DNA from: Micrasema longulum
Taxonomy: Eukaryota; Arthropoda; Insecta; Trichoptera; Brachycentridae
Length of the DNA stretch: 64,000 nt
Direction of reading: 5' to 3'
Assembly (NCBI GenBank): GCA_022494885.1
Contig: JAGVSM010002780.1
Coordinates: 1-64,000 of the forward strand
The notes below the pieces were generated by a model, which saw only the letters and a program-made list of their open reading frames with translations, was not told the DNA's origin and made no database searches. This document shows positions 19,233-30,346 of the stretch, piece by piece. Position numbers and translations under genes: made by a program. How positions within the stretch are numbered: position 1 is the first letter of the stretch; every line of letters starts with the position of its first letter.

Positions 19233-20579
19233 ACATTATAGACGATCGATAATAACTCTGTAAATTTCCCATTGCGATTGGGGTCCAGAGGTCCTATTAC
19301 AAAAAGGTGATAAGAAATTCAAAGTTGTTTTCCGATACAGTCAACTTAAGTTTCTATACGAAAATCAGTAAGATAAATTTGTAAAAAAAAACTACTTTTG
19401 TAAGGTAAAAGAGAAGTTTGGAGACATTAAAATGAATATTCGCGCTATTTAAATAACCAGCTGCTGATAGTGTAGTGTAGTTTTGAGGGTGATTTTGTGT
19501 TTGGCATCTCGCATTTTGAGAATAATCACACACTTTGATATGAAAATTGAAGTGTTAGAAACCGGGACATAAGAGTCATGATAGTTACAGGAAATTAATT
19601 ATGTTACGCATACAAATATTTATATCAATTTTACTAGTACGTACCTTTTCTGTGGAGAACCGATGGGGCAAATTATTAAGAATCGAGGTATTTTTTTATT
19701 AATTAGACTAAACAGATTTTACTCCCAGGATAAAACAAATGGACCGTAGTCATTATGGGACAGAGCATAAGTTCGAAAGTCTGACCAGTCCAAATTGAGT
19801 TAGCGAATAGCTTCTGAAGTTAATGTTGGATGCAAAATTCCGTCTGCCATTTTGTTTTCGAGCGCCAGCAGATTTTTTTAGTCTCACTTCCGGGATTTAA
19901 TTAATTATTTGCGTTTTTCGGACGTCTCCGTCAAGAGCTTAATTGGCTTTTGTTGATCCGCGCGTACATATGGGGCGTGGACACGGCGTAACCGGATTAT
20001 CTACAGTACAGATTAGTCTACTACACACCCACTTTCAGATGAGTTCTTTGTCTTTTTAACCTCTTTACAGCTTTATATTTTCATGGAAGTAGTCTGACAT
20101 TTTAATACCTTCCTCTTGTTTCAATCGATTCTTGCGTTGCTTCACATTCTTGACCAGCTTCTTGCATACTTTATAATTATGTTTTACTTTTTCATACTTT
20201 GTTACTTGCTTATCGTATTGCTATTAGCTTCATTTATACTTTTTTTTAGTTACGAGCTCTTTTATACCATTCATAGTCTTTCTCGTAAAATAATAGAGTA
20301 CGTACTTCATTTTATTTTTTTAATTGTAAACATATTATATGTCAAGCATGCGCGGTCCGCCCATAGAACGCATGGAACCATTGATTCCCCTAAATTTAGC
20401 CAAATAATGTTTGTAAAATATCATTTTTAATAAATTAATTATCGGTCATAATACCTAACATTTAGATAACTATAAACAAATAATGTTATAATAATTTGAT
20501 TTATAATCGCAATAAATTGCGGAAGAATTTTACAATAGCTTTAAAAAAAATGTTAAAAAGCAACAGAGCCCTCTAACAC
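19233..20579. other. Unrecognised stretch
   Basis: Mostly AT-rich. A moderately CpG-containing patch at 19845-20000 includes GCCATTTTG (19848-19856) and TCCGCGCGTACA (19957-19968). A 104-codon hydrophobic frame (20116-20430) is not recognised. Confidence 0.3.
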
Positions 20580-20872
20580 ATCCGTTCACCAGCGCTGTCA
20601 TGCGCGTACTGATCGGCGAGTACTTGCTACCGGCTGGCTGGGTACCGATTGAAAGAACGATCGCGGTGGAAGCAAATTCGAAATTCCGTTCCGGCGCAGT
20701 ACTGAACGCGCAGTCCGGGCGCAGGGCAGACTTCAATTCTCACTAAGCAACGGAAGCAATCGAAACACACCAATACGTTTTTTGCCATGTAGTTTAGATG
20801 CGATGCGAACGTAACGCCGCGCCGCACCGCGCCGCGCAGCATATGCGATTTTGGTATTTTGGCGCTGAACAT
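20580..20872. promoter_or_regulatory. CpG-dense patch, candidate promoter or first exon
   Basis: About 290 bp are clearly richer in G, C and CpG than anything around, for example GCGCGTACTGATCGGCGAG, CGGCGCAGTACTGAACGCG and CGCCGCGCCGCACCGCGCCG. No homopolymer or repeat explains it. In AT-rich, CpG-poor insect intergenic DNA such patches often mark promoters or 5' UTRs. I see no start codon with a recognisable protein on either strand, so this is an inference from composition only. Confidence 0.35.
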
Positions 20873-21374
20873 AATATTATAATTATAATTTTGTGGTGGA
20901 GTAGGAATGCAAAATAAAATTTAGAATTTAATTTAAACATTATATCAATATAATGTTGATTTGTTTTAATAAAAAAGTTTATAATCTACTACATATTTGG
21001 ATTTTTCGGGTTCAAATAATGACCAATATTTTTTCGTCGAAAAGTCAAGTTTTTCAACAAGAAAATATCAATTTTGGGTTTACTGCATTTTAGTCAAGTA
21101 AAATATAACACCACAAAATACTCGCAGTTATTTAATAAATATACAAAGTGAAGTTGGTTGATTTGTTATTTCAATTTATTACTAGATGAAATTATTGCTA
21201 TTATTTCTAATCATATAAGTGTTTAGTTTATCTTTAATTTCTTAAGGGCGGTGTATATTATTATGTACCAATTACTTAAATACTAATTGCTCCCCTAATC
21301 AAAAACCCCACCGCACGCCCCTGATGTCAAGTCATTTTGGGTCTCGTCTGGTTAGTGAAGTCATCGTGTGCTTA
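20873..21374. other. Unrecognised AT-rich stretch
   Basis: No coding match or repeat recognised. Confidence 0.3.
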
Positions 21375-21610
21375 AGTGCTATTTGTACGATCTCAAAAGA
21401 CAATAAAGAAAGATGTGTAATTTCACCATGGTTGTTTAATTTATACTTAGACAACCGAATACCAAATATAATATATAGAATGTATGGGTATTGGAGTAAC
21501 AATGGAAAATTTTGCAGTTAGCTGTTTTTTGTACGCTGACAATGCATTACTAGCAAGAAGCAAGGAGGATTTGTTACAAAGATATCTGCAGTGTATACTC
21601 GTATAGTGTG
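21375..21610 (+). pseudogene. RTE-like LINE, RT palm fragment
   Basis: DNKERCVISPWLFNLYLDNRI preserves the RT block usually read as G-x-RQGC-x-SPWLFN-Y-D. After a frame change, MENFAVSCFLYADNALLARS carries the catalytic box with YADD changed to YADN, so the second Asp is lost, then KEDLLQRYLQ. It probably belongs to the same LINE family as 29250-30020 (which covers the later part of the protein). Confidence 0.7.
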
Positions 21611-21814
21611 CATTAGAGTGTTCCTTACATCAGGAAAAAAAAAAATTCTTAATTTTCTGTAATGTTGATCTGCTCTGTCAAAAAAAATTATTGTGTATTT
21701 TGGAATTTTTAAACTTAATTTTAGCGGTAGCTACTACAACTTCAATGTTTTTTTTAAAGAAAACGGGCAGGAATTAATAATTAAGGCTAAAAACGAAAAC
21801 CGAAAACGTTTAGG

Positions 21815-22470
21815 GCAGGTCTGAAGGTCATAAAAAAGTCAATAAGATATTGTTTTAAATTGAATATTACAACTAGAATTATCTTTTTTTTTTTTTTAAA
21901 AAAAAAAGAGAATTTAATTCTATAAAAAAAGGGTTCAACTAAAGTATTTCAATACATTTTTTTTTAATGCATAACTTTAAGTAGAAAGAAAGGAAATTGT
22001 CACAAAAATGTATGTGATTTAAAATGCTGGTATTTCTTTTCAAAATCAAAAAAAAAAAAATTTGGCTTCGGCCACTTTCATGTTCAATTTATTATCTTTA
22101 AATAATTACAACAAATTTTAATGCATTACTTTTTTTTAAAGATGATACTTCGGGTTGTAATATTTAATTTATAACAACATCTTATTTACGTTTTTATGAC
22201 CTTCATACCTGCCCTTACCGCTACCCATACCGAGATCCCAGATACCTAAGTTTAGTCTAAATTTGAAATGGCGTAATCTGCCGGTCTTAAAGTAATTGAT
22301 AAACCTTTTAAGTATATTTTTAACAGAAATACCTTTAAAACATATTGTTTTATCTAATTAATGTTTTATTTTTTTATTATTGCGCGATTAAAAAAAAACT
22401 TTAGTTTGAAAATGAATAAATCGTATGATTTTCTAATTTTGCGTTAGTTTAACCAGACTACAGCCTCAAC
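21815..22470. repeat. Family G repeat with internal long inverted repeat
   Basis: Left arm 21818-21890 (AGGGCAGGTCTGAAGGTCAT ... AATATTACAACTAGAATTAT) is inverted at about 22140-22222 (ATACTTCGGGTTGTAATATT ... GACCTTCATACCTGCCCTTA). The remainder to 22470 (CCAGATACCTAAGTTTAG, AATCTGCCGGTCTTAAAGTA, ACCAGACTACAGCCTCAA) matches other family G copies at 46955, 48931 and 49945. A foldback arrangement; no protein. Confidence 0.6.
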
Positions 22471-22574
22471 GCCTATTAGGAAGAAAATGATGTTTGATAA
22501 ACATGTTAATTATATTTACAGGAATTATAATGTTATATCTTTTATATTATTATTCTAAAAACGATTATTTGTGT

Positions 22575-22770
22575 ATGTCATATAGGGGCCCGTTTCACAC
22601 GTATCGTGCCAATCCACTCGGTCCGGTAAAATTAGGGTGGGTGGATACTTTTTTATTATTTTCTTTTTTGGTTTTATTTATTTAGTTACTACTCACGGGT
22701 GAAAGTTTTGCTAAAAAAAATCGAGTGGAGATTAATCGGCCTCGTGGTGTACTGTTTCGTGTGTTTGTTA
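22575..22770 (+). repeat. Family E repeat
   Basis: CGTATCGTGCCAATCCACTC, CGGTAAAATTAGGGTGGGTG, GGATACTTTTTTATTATT and GATTAATCGGCCTCGTGGTG match 28258-28335 plus 28588-28735, where the repeat is split by a SINE. This is the uninterrupted copy. Origin unknown. Confidence 0.6.
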
Positions 22771-23841
22771 GTTGTATACCTTTTATTAAATGAAATAATA
22801 TAAAAAGTATTTATTAATAAATCCAGCCCATATTATTCCATTGTGCCGTGCTATATTGAACGTTCGACTAAATTGGCGAATAGGAATTTGAGCTCTATTC
22901 TTTAAATACATTGGATTCATTTTCGTCTGTCACAATTTACAAATCATCCAACAAAGCTTGGGTTGAAATGGTCCAAAACACTCATGCGTCTTAAAGTGCC
23001 GTCTATCTCAGTAATTTATTTATTATTTTTCACCGGATTGGTGCGACAACGACAATGTTCTAAAAAGTTGGCAGTCGCTTTTGTTCATTATGTAATTTAT
23101 TAACTGTCGACGCGTATACATACAGTACGCGCTGTCAAATATTTTGAGATTATATTTATGCGCCGAAAATAGCGGTTAAGATTCAATTTTATATTATTCG
23201 ATTCAGTTTTAAATAGTATGAAATCAAAAATCCGTAAACGCGCTGTGATTGCCCGTTTACTCTGTGTTAGATTGTTTATGGCTTGTTTTCTGTGAAAATA
23301 TAGTGGGCTGTGATCATATTTTAACATAAAAAGTATTTAACTTTGTAATGCTGAATTTAAAGAAATAAAGCATACATACAAGGTATGTTTGTTATATGGT
23401 ATTATTCGTGGTCTATATTGTTATTATTTGTTCTATATATGATTGATTTCTACTCATTTTTATTTTATTTCTTCCTTTACATAACTTCAATGACAACACG
23501 GAGAGTTCCGGATTCGATTTCCAGTGAGATCACAATAATTTATGTAAAATTTTACGTTTATCGTAATTTTAAGTTTGATGATAGAAAATAACTGCTAATC
23601 GATGAAATAGGGTACTAAATTTGAACAGAAAATACTTATGTTAAAAATTCTTTTTTTTTGTTATTAAGTGATCTGCTGACATTCCATTCAATAAAATAAA
23701 AATTATGAAGAGAAATGACATAATTTAAATTCATCAACTTTAAAAATAACCGGGAATTAAGTAATACTAACTAATCAACGTATCTAATATATACGACCGA
23801 GGGATAAGTAGTATTCATAATAATATTTATAGCATAATAGG
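22771..23841. other. Unrecognised AT-rich stretch
   Basis: No coding match or repeat recognised. Confidence 0.3.
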
Positions 23842-24010
23842 TGGCCTCCGTGGCGTAGTTGTTAGGACGTTTGATTCACGAAGGTTCCAGGTTCGATTCC
23901 CGATGAGAATACGAAAATTTAAAATGTGATTTTTCCCAAGCCTGAGTATTCTGTGCTACAATTCACCGCTGTAATTGGGCCTCCTGGCCTGTTGTGGTGT
24001 AATTTAAAAT
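23842..24010 (+). mobile_element. SINE family A
   Basis: Head GGCCTCCGTGGCGTAGTTGT, B-box region AGGTTCGATTCCCGATGAG, body AAGCCTGAGTATTCTGTGCT and AATTGGGCCTCCTGGCCTGT, ending TTGTGGTG. A 10-bp deletion sits in the anticodon-stem region relative to 15047-15222. Confidence 0.75.
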
Positions 24011-24263
24011 AATAATAGTAAACAGATGTCAGAAAAAGTAGGATACTGAGCAAACAGAAAAAGTGAGTAATTGGTTTATTAATTCATAAGTCGATTGCCT
24101 ATTTTTGGGAAAATAAATAATAAAAAAAATCGTTGGAAAAAATGTAAATGTTTAAAAATCGGTAAATTTTTTTAATAATTCAGTAGATCGATAAATATCA
24201 CCCAAAATCTCGGGGTCTCCCTTAGGTAGATCTCGAAAGGATCGTACCCTACCGATTGTTTGG

Positions 24264-24372
24264 TTGAGAAAAATCACTTTTCTATTTTGTGTTCTGGCTA
24301 GGAATCGAACCAGGAACCATCCGTGCGTGAGTCAAGCGTCTTAACCACTACAACTACACCACGAAAGCCGTC
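24264..24372 (-). mobile_element. SINE family A, 3'-truncated
   Basis: Minus strand: head GGCTTTCGTGGTGTAG, then CTTGACTCACGCACGGATGG, B box GGTTCGATTCC, and the start of the body (GTGATTTTTCTCAACC). The body's 3' half is missing. Confidence 0.7.
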
Positions 24373-24466
24373 GGGATGTTAACATTATTATGAGAGACAG
24401 AATATTATTATTTTTCTTTTAATAAATATTTGTTTTCTAATGATTTACCCAAATATTAAAATGTTT

Positions 24467-24605
24467 GAGGGCCATTTTCAACAAGTTGTAAATAACTGAC
24501 TATTAGAAAATGGGAACCAAACCTAGTTGTGGTAGAGCGGGGTACGAAGCTCGGACCTCTGATCCGTGGGTCCGCGGCACTAGCCACGGGACCACGACCC
24601 GGTTC
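24467..24605 (-). mobile_element. SINE family B
   Basis: Minus strand: GGGTCGTGGTCCCGTGGCTA, GTGCCGCGGACCCACGGATC, CTCTACCACAACTAGG, then CCATTTTCTAATAGTCAGTT and TTACAACTTGTTGAAAATGG. The head has tRNA-like layout with a GGTTCGAATCC-type B box best seen in the copy at 56871. Other copies are at 41455 and 56871. Confidence 0.7.
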
Positions 24606-24830
24606 AATATTATATTTAGATTGCTCCTAACAGTAAAAAATTCATTGTGAGGGTCAAAGGGGTGAAATTTCACGGTGCCCGAGATTCTAATTAATCAACT
24701 GAGGCCCGCAGGACCGATTAAGCGAGGCCCGAAAGGTCGAATTTTCCAGCATGTAACAGTCGGCGACAGTCGACTGTTGTCTGCTTGTAATATAATAATA
24801 TGAATAAATAAAAAAAATAATGAAACATCA
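24606..24830. repeat. GC-richer patch with a short duplicated block
   Basis: GAGGCCCGCAGGACCGATTA (24702-24721) and GAGGCCCGAAAGGTCGAATT (24725-24744) are two near-copies 23 bases apart. The patch ends in AATATGAATAAATAAAAAAA, a retroposon-like tail. Source unknown. Confidence 0.35.
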
Positions 24831-26027
24831 AAAGTTACTGTACCGACCTGATTTAGTAACTTAACCAATAATTTAATACAACTTTGGTGTTTACCAGTAT
24901 AATTAAATTTTAGAGCAACATCTTAAAAGTCTTTGTTTTTTCGAAAATCTTCGTGATTTTCACCCAGTTTCTAAATTTAATGCGATTCAACGTACAGTTT
25001 ATAATATTTAAAACAAAAAATGCCAATTGAACCAATAACTCAATTTTTCTTAAAATTTGTAACTTGTTAAGTTCCTACGGATTTTTTCTACAAATTTATA
25101 ACTTTCGTACGTAATATTTATTTACAAGAAATTCAGAGTGGTATCTACATATGGATAGCAACAAATGTATATAATTAACAAATATAAAACAGTACCACCC
25201 TTTTTTAAATTTCTACTATATACCTGTGTTATGAAAAAGCACTGTTAATAATACATGATAATTGAGAAAAAAATAAATAAACATAATTTAATATTCCTTT
25301 ATTCTTATTTTCGAGAACGGAGAGTAAAAAAGACTTACTTGTGAACAGCGGAATACAATAATTGATTCAGTCACTTCGGGACTTCATTGTGTGAAGATTT
25401 TCCACTGGCAGATGTTACGTTTATCCCAAATAATATGAACGGGGAATTTTATGGAGTTTCCAAGACACGACGTAGAAAGGAAACCGATAAGCTCTCGATG
25501 TTAACAATTACAACGCGCCCTTTTTTTACCTTTCGTGACCGATTTCCGACACACACTGAACTTATCGGATAAGAGACGAATCCGGGTGATTATAGTGGGA
25601 AATTTTTGTACAAATTCATCAGAGGGTGAACGAGCTCTTCCACAAAACCCTCGTAAAGTGTATTCAAAAAAGGGAAAAGGGATCCGTTTTGTATGATAGC
25701 AAAGAGATAATGCGATTGGATTGTATATAAAATCATGTACGATTAGGGAGCATAATAGTGTTTAGCCTACCGTACATGTTTACTGGAAAAGCACAGTTCC
25801 AAAGAATCTGAGAAGATATTATACTTTTAAATATATCATCATCATCTTCGTCTTCAAGCCGCGCCTTGTTTGATGCTTGACTTATTATATATCAGAAAAA
25901 ATCAACGTCATTCCCGAAATAAAGACCCATAACATTATTTAAAAATGCAGCATCAATAAGTTGTTTGTATAATTCTCTTGTACGTAGAAAGTTGTAATTT
26001 GGAAGTATTGTTTGGTCACCTCATTAT
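24831..26027. other. Unrecognised AT-rich stretch
   Basis: A 61-codon frame at 25387-25572 has no recognisable family. Nothing else is recognised. Confidence 0.3.
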
Positions 26028-26435
26028 GTGATTTATAAAAATATAATTAAAAATTTACAGAAAAAAATTCTTCGTTCTTTGTCGTTTAAGTGTAACATGG
26101 GCGGAATACTTCAATGTTATGAAGAGCGCTTGGAGTATTTTAAAATTGAAAAGTTAGAAACTAGGAGACAAATAATGGATATGATGTACTTGTTTAATAT
26201 AATTCACAATAATGTTGATTCAGTGTTTTGTGTTGAAAATGTGTCATTGTACGTTCCCCGTAGGCGTCTGAGATCACCTAATACATTTTACCTTCCAATT
26301 TTTACAAACAATATGGCACATTTTAACCCTCTTGCAAGTATGTTAACACTCTATAACCAAATGGGAAAAAAAGTCACGATTGACATTTATCATGATAGAG
26401 CAAATGATCATAAAAAAAATATTACTATGTATTGA
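26028..26435 (+). pseudogene. Jockey/CR1-like LINE C-terminus
   Basis: A 135-codon open frame: KNLQKKILRSLSFKCNMG, ERLEYFKIEKLETRRQIMDM, MYLFNIIHNNVDS, then VPRRRLRSPNTFYLPIF, MAHFNPLASMLTLYNQM. This is the region after the RT thumb in Jockey/CR1-like LINEs (L-x-x-RR box, hydrophobic FNIIHN box, P-R-R box). The frame is open to its natural stop, which coincides with the left edge of a palindromic insertion. RT is not present. The 3' UTR resumes at about 26643. Confidence 0.75.
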
Positions 26436-26640
26436 TGTAATAACTTATATTTACATATAAGTTATTAATTTTAAAAATACTTGGTACACTTCCACTAATT
26501 TATTTTGACCAATTAGCGCTTTCACCCTCTAATGGGCATCTTCGGACTGCGCTTGGTCAAAATAAATAAGTGGAAATGAACCAAGTATTTTTTAAATTAA
26601 TAACTTACATGTAAATATAAGTTATTACATCATTACAATG
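26434..26640. mobile_element. Palindromic foldback element with hammerhead-like loop (family e)
   Basis: Arms about 26434-26520 and 26553-26640 are inverted copies of about 87 bp, roughly 94% alike (TGATGTAATAACTTATATTT ... TATTTTGACCAA). In the loop, read on the minus strand: CCGAAGA (one change from CUGANGA), spare U, stem II GCCC/GGGU around loop AUUAGA, GAAA, GCGCU. It lies between the stop codon of a LINE ORF and that LINE's 3' UTR, so it inserted into an existing LINE copy. Confidence 0.6.
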
Positions 26641-27030
26641 GAATTCGATCAAGAATTGTCAATAAATAATTCAAATAAAATTACTAAATCTTAAATCAAA
26701 TGCCTAATTCTTATTTTTGTGTATGTAAATTTATTTTAGTCTATTTTGTTTTATCTTATATGTTTTTAATTCTATTTTCTTTTCTTAAAAAAAAAATGTA
26801 GTTTCTTATGTTTAACTCAATTTTATTTCTTTAACTCAATCTTTATTCTTATCTTTCACTAAACTTAATCTTTATTATTACTTAAATTGATTTTACACAC
26901 TTATTTTTTATAATTTATGAAAGATGGAGGAGTTCTATAATTGAGAATATATATAAAGAACGTTAGTAATACTTACTTAAAAAATGTATGTATTTTATGT
27001 ATTCTTGTTGAACTTCCAAATAAATAAAAA
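26641..27030 (+). repeat. 3' UTR of the LINE at 26028
   Basis: Matches 5260-5575 over most of its length, ending GTATTCTTGTTGAAC and CAAATAAATAAAAATAAC. It is displaced from its ORF by the foldback insertion. Confidence 0.55.
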
Positions 27031-28257
27031 TAACATCAAAAACAAAAATTACTGTTGTGAAAATAAAATTTAAAAATCCGTTTTCTCATGCCTACGGACA
27101 TACCCTACAATTGTCTCGGTGTACCGAGCCTTCCGCCATTGGCAGGCAATGCTAAACAATAAACAAACGAAAACAAGAGAAATGTTAGGGAGGCAGAGGC
27201 ATAAGTTTACACGGAGTAATCATTCCGTTTTATTAATGAATCAGAGAAGAAGGATTAGTCAGAGGCAGCCAAACGGGCCCTTTGATCGACTCTCAAAGGG
27301 TACCCATCCATACCTGTAATTAAAACGGAAGGCATCACAATTTGCAAAGAACGCTTTCGAACAACTTAAACCTTTTAACCTATTAAATAGAGAGGAGAGG
27401 GCAAATTTTGAGGGTCATACTCGTATTGTCGTTTCTGGTTCGAATTGAAAACTTTTAAAGAATATTTGTACAAACGTGCGTCGTTTTATAAAACTTGAAT
27501 GCACATATGCAAAACGGCATCCGACATTAAGGCGTGTACATGTTACACCATAAATGTATTTTAAGTCGAGGATCAAAACCGTCTTTTGACCAAAATTTAA
27601 TTCAATAGGGAATATCAGGGTTTTTTTTCATTTTCAAAGTAATAAAGGTCTATGAAATACTCTCAGGTAAAAAAATATTTTTTGTTAAGTATTAGTAGTA
27701 GAAAAATTATTTTTAAATTTGTAATTTTGAATTCCCGCAAAAACGGCGATTGCTTTGGCCACGCCCTTAATACGTCACGATTCATGTTTATTTGTTCCGA
27801 CCATACAAATTTGTAAGGAACATTGTCACGAATCTTGACTTCACAACTGTCAAGGCCAAACATGTTGCGTTTTTCTAGCGACGTATTTTTTTAAAAATAT
27901 ATTTTTTAAATTTATGTATGAAACCATTTATCTACAATATTCATATTGATTTTGAAAATAAAATTAATTATTCTATATCTATTTCATATATTTTTATCGG
28001 TATTTGAAGTATGTGATATTTCCCTATTGTTGTTAACTATACAATAAGTTAAGAATCAGCTATAAATTAAATGTGTTGATATTTATTGGTGATTTTTACA
28101 ATATTGTGATTGTTATACCCAACTGTGTACAAAATGTGTAAATCGCGCTGATAAGTAGAACGAAAAATTTACATAATATTAATTTACAGACCACAAAAAA
28201 AAATATTTTTTTTTTAATAACTCAAATAGAAAAGGCGTTCAAGGACACAGGCGAGAA
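27031..28257. other. Unrecognised AT-rich stretch
   Basis: A 66-codon Arg-rich frame (27119-27319) is not recognised. No repeat recognised. Confidence 0.3.
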
Positions 28258-28335
28258 AGGTTCTTTCCTATGGACAATTTCACATGTACCGTGCCAATCC
28301 ACCCGGCCCGGTAAAATTAGGATGGGTGGATCATC
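28258..28335 (+). repeat. Family E repeat, left part
   Basis: CGTGCCAATCCACCCGGCCC and GGTAAAATTAGGATGGGTGG match 22588-22650. The match is cut at GGTGGAT by SINE C and resumes at 28588. Confidence 0.6.
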
Positions 28336-28587
28336 ATTCCCTTTCCGCACTTAATGGTGCATACGGCACTGCATTGGTACACCAATCGCAGTGAACCTTG
28401 ATCATTTTTGTTGCATGAAAGTAAGGTGATCAGTTTTACGCTTCAGGTACCAGTCCAGGGACAATAAAATATTCTAACGTGAAAACGCCCTTTTAAATTA
28501 ATATTTCATATCACCCATGTCGGAAATCGAACCCGAGACCTCTTGCATGGTAGGCAAATGCGCTTACCATTAAACCACGAGGCCGAC
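28336..28587 (-). mobile_element. SINE family C, full-length, tRNA-Gly-like head
   Basis: Minus strand: head GGCCTCGTGGTTTAATGGTA, AGCGCATTTGCCTACCATGC, AAGAGGTCTCGGGTTCGATT (B box), then a body with CCAGTCCAGGGACAATAA-type and GATCACCTTACTTTCATGC parts. The anticodon-loop region CUACCAU with its neighbours looks most like tRNA-Gly. The insertion lies inside family E, with GATGGGTGGAT and GTGTGAGTGGAT at its two edges, an imperfect target duplication. Confidence 0.7.
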
Positions 28588-28735
28588 GTGTGAGTGGATA
28601 CTTATTTATAATTTTATTTATTTTTTGTTTTATCCATTTAGTTTCTACGCGCGGATGAAAATTTTGTCGGAAGAAAATAGAATAAAAATTAATAAGCCTC
28701 ATGTACTGGTCCGTGCGTCTCCCTGCCAATTAATA
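28588..28735 (+). repeat. Family E repeat, right part
   Basis: GTGGATACTTATTTATAATT, TTTAGTTTCTACGCGCGG and ATTAATAAGCCTCATGTACT continue the family E sequence as at 22630-22760. Confidence 0.6.
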
Positions 28736-29249
28736 AATAAAATAATCATTATACAATGAAAGTTAATCTACCCTGTGTTGTTTAATCGGGCCGGGTGAAT
28801 TTTTAGTGTTGTGTGATAGTGGCGTATAGATGGGAACCTCCTGGACCATCAAAATGGTACCGTTCTTAGATACGATCATGACGGCATCACTTGATAAGAT
28901 GTATAAGAAACAAGGAGGCAAGCAGTTTTACTAGTCAACTGATGCCTAGACCATATTTGTATTCGTGACAAAAAAAACTCTATAGCTGACATTATTCCTT
29001 TGAAAAAAACCAAAAATGTCATATTATGGACAAAAACATTAATATTCTAATCGCACAAATTAAATGATACTAACAAAAAAAATGGAACAACCAAAGAGTA
29101 GAAACTGATCCTATTACTTTGTATACCAAACTTTTAATTCATTTAAATACAGTGTATGTAAACAGTATTGAAGTGCGCCAAGAATAATAAAGTCAAGTAT
29201 TGTAAAAGAAAGGTATAGTTCAGCAATCAATAACAATAGTATTCTTTAT
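28736..29249. other. Unrecognised AT-rich stretch
   Basis: No match recognised. Confidence 0.3.
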
Positions 29250-30050
29250 GGAGAAGGTAGAAAAGTTTGCCTAAAACTTTTGCTGATGAATGTCGATAAA
29301 TCGAATGTGATGGTTTTTGAAAGAAATGAAAGTATGACTAAATGTGAAATCACCGAGAATGGAGTTATACTAAAACAAGTAGAGCAATTTGTTTATCTGG
29401 GAAGTATGTTTACTAGGGATGGAATGACTGAGAAAGATATTGAAAGGAGGGCGAGTGCCGGGAACAGAGTAAACGGTGCACTTAAATCGACCTTGGCAAA
29501 TAAATGTTTGTCACAAGAGGCAAAATTGGCAGTTCACAACGGAGTCCTGGTCCCGTCCCTGATGTATGGGAGCGAAGTATGGACTTGGAAAAACAGGGAT
29601 GAAAGTAGGCTGAATGCTGTCGAAATGCGATCTCTCAGGCGAATGTGTGGTAAAACTATGTGCGATAGATGAACAAATGTTGAGATCCGTGCATTATGTA
29701 AGGCTGAGACAAGCATTATCGACAAAATCAAGAAAGGAGCTCTGCGCTGGTTTGGACATGTAGAACGAATGGACAGCGAAAGAACGGGTAAGAATATTTG
29801 CAATGCGAATGTCGATGGATGCAGAAATAGAGGAAGACCGAGAAAGACATGGCATGACCAAATCCAACAAATACTTAAAGATGGACATGTCAAAAGTAGG
29901 AATAATCGGCACGCGTGCATGAGAAAATGTATGAATGTAGAGGAAGCAAGATCTGTATGCAAATATAGAGTGTTGTGGTGTTCTATCCTCTCTGCCTACC
30001 CTTACGGGGAAACGGCGTGATGGTTTGTTTGTTTGTTTTAAACAATAAAG
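29250..30050 (+). pseudogene. RTE-like LINE, RT end and C-terminus
   Basis: One frame with a single in-frame TGA at 29669-29671: LLMNVDKSNVMVFERN, QFVYLGSMFTRDG, EKDIERRASAGNRVNGALKS, LVPSLMYGSEVWTWKN, RLNAVEMRSLRRMCG, then past the stop TNVEIRALCKAETSIIDKIK, KGALRWFGHVERM, RGRPRKTWHDQIQQILKDGH, RRACM-like and SAYPYGETA before the natural stop at 30018-30020. The tail is (TTTG)n at 30024-30038. The catalytic Asp pair lies upstream of the truncation. With one stop and no shift it is young. Clade placement (RTE-like) is by appearance only. Confidence 0.8.
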
Positions 30051-30272
30051 AAATAAACCAGATGTATTATAAAGACTAAGAGAACATACACTAATAATAT
30101 TATGTATCACGCTTAAAACAACAAATTTTAAAACACATAATGCACCTTGAACCCTCTAAAATTATGACACTCAACTCACGCCTAAACGATCAGTCATGCC
30201 TAGTGCGTATTTAGTCGTTCTTTAACCGCCAGCCGGGTTTGACGTAATTTTGACATTTAATTCGAAACCAAA
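30051..30272. other. Unrecognised stretch upstream of a possible exon
   Basis: Less AT-rich near 30190-30245 (AACCGCCAGCCGGGTTTGAC). It could be promoter/5' UTR of the candidate exon at 30273 if that is real. Confidence 0.2.
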
Positions 30273-30346
30273 ATGCCTGATAGCGTCTTAAAAGCGTGTA
30301 AAAACCGTTCGGATAAACGTAAAAAAGATGATGTAACTTTTAGTTT
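30273..30346 (+). CDS. Candidate THAP-like first exon (partial)
   Basis: ATG at 30273 has a favourable context (CCAAAATGC). It starts MPDSVLKACKNRSDKRKKDD and continues VTFS, then meets GTAAGT at 30347, a perfect splice donor. The layout Cys, N-R-S-D-K, basic run, VTF is what THAP zinc-finger proteins look like at their N-terminus, and introns are common there. The first zinc-binding Cys is Ser here (C to S), and no following exon was identified, so it may be a dead copy, a THAP-bearing transposase relic or chance. Low confidence. Confidence 0.25.

Noticed and set aside
28511..28729. 72-codon minus frame with HARGLGFDFRHG
   Set aside because: Runs across the tRNA-like head of SINE C and family E; a repeat-derived frame.
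29534..30110. Two minus-strand frames of about 140 codons
   Set aside because: Antisense shadows of the RTE-like LINE; no recognisable protein.
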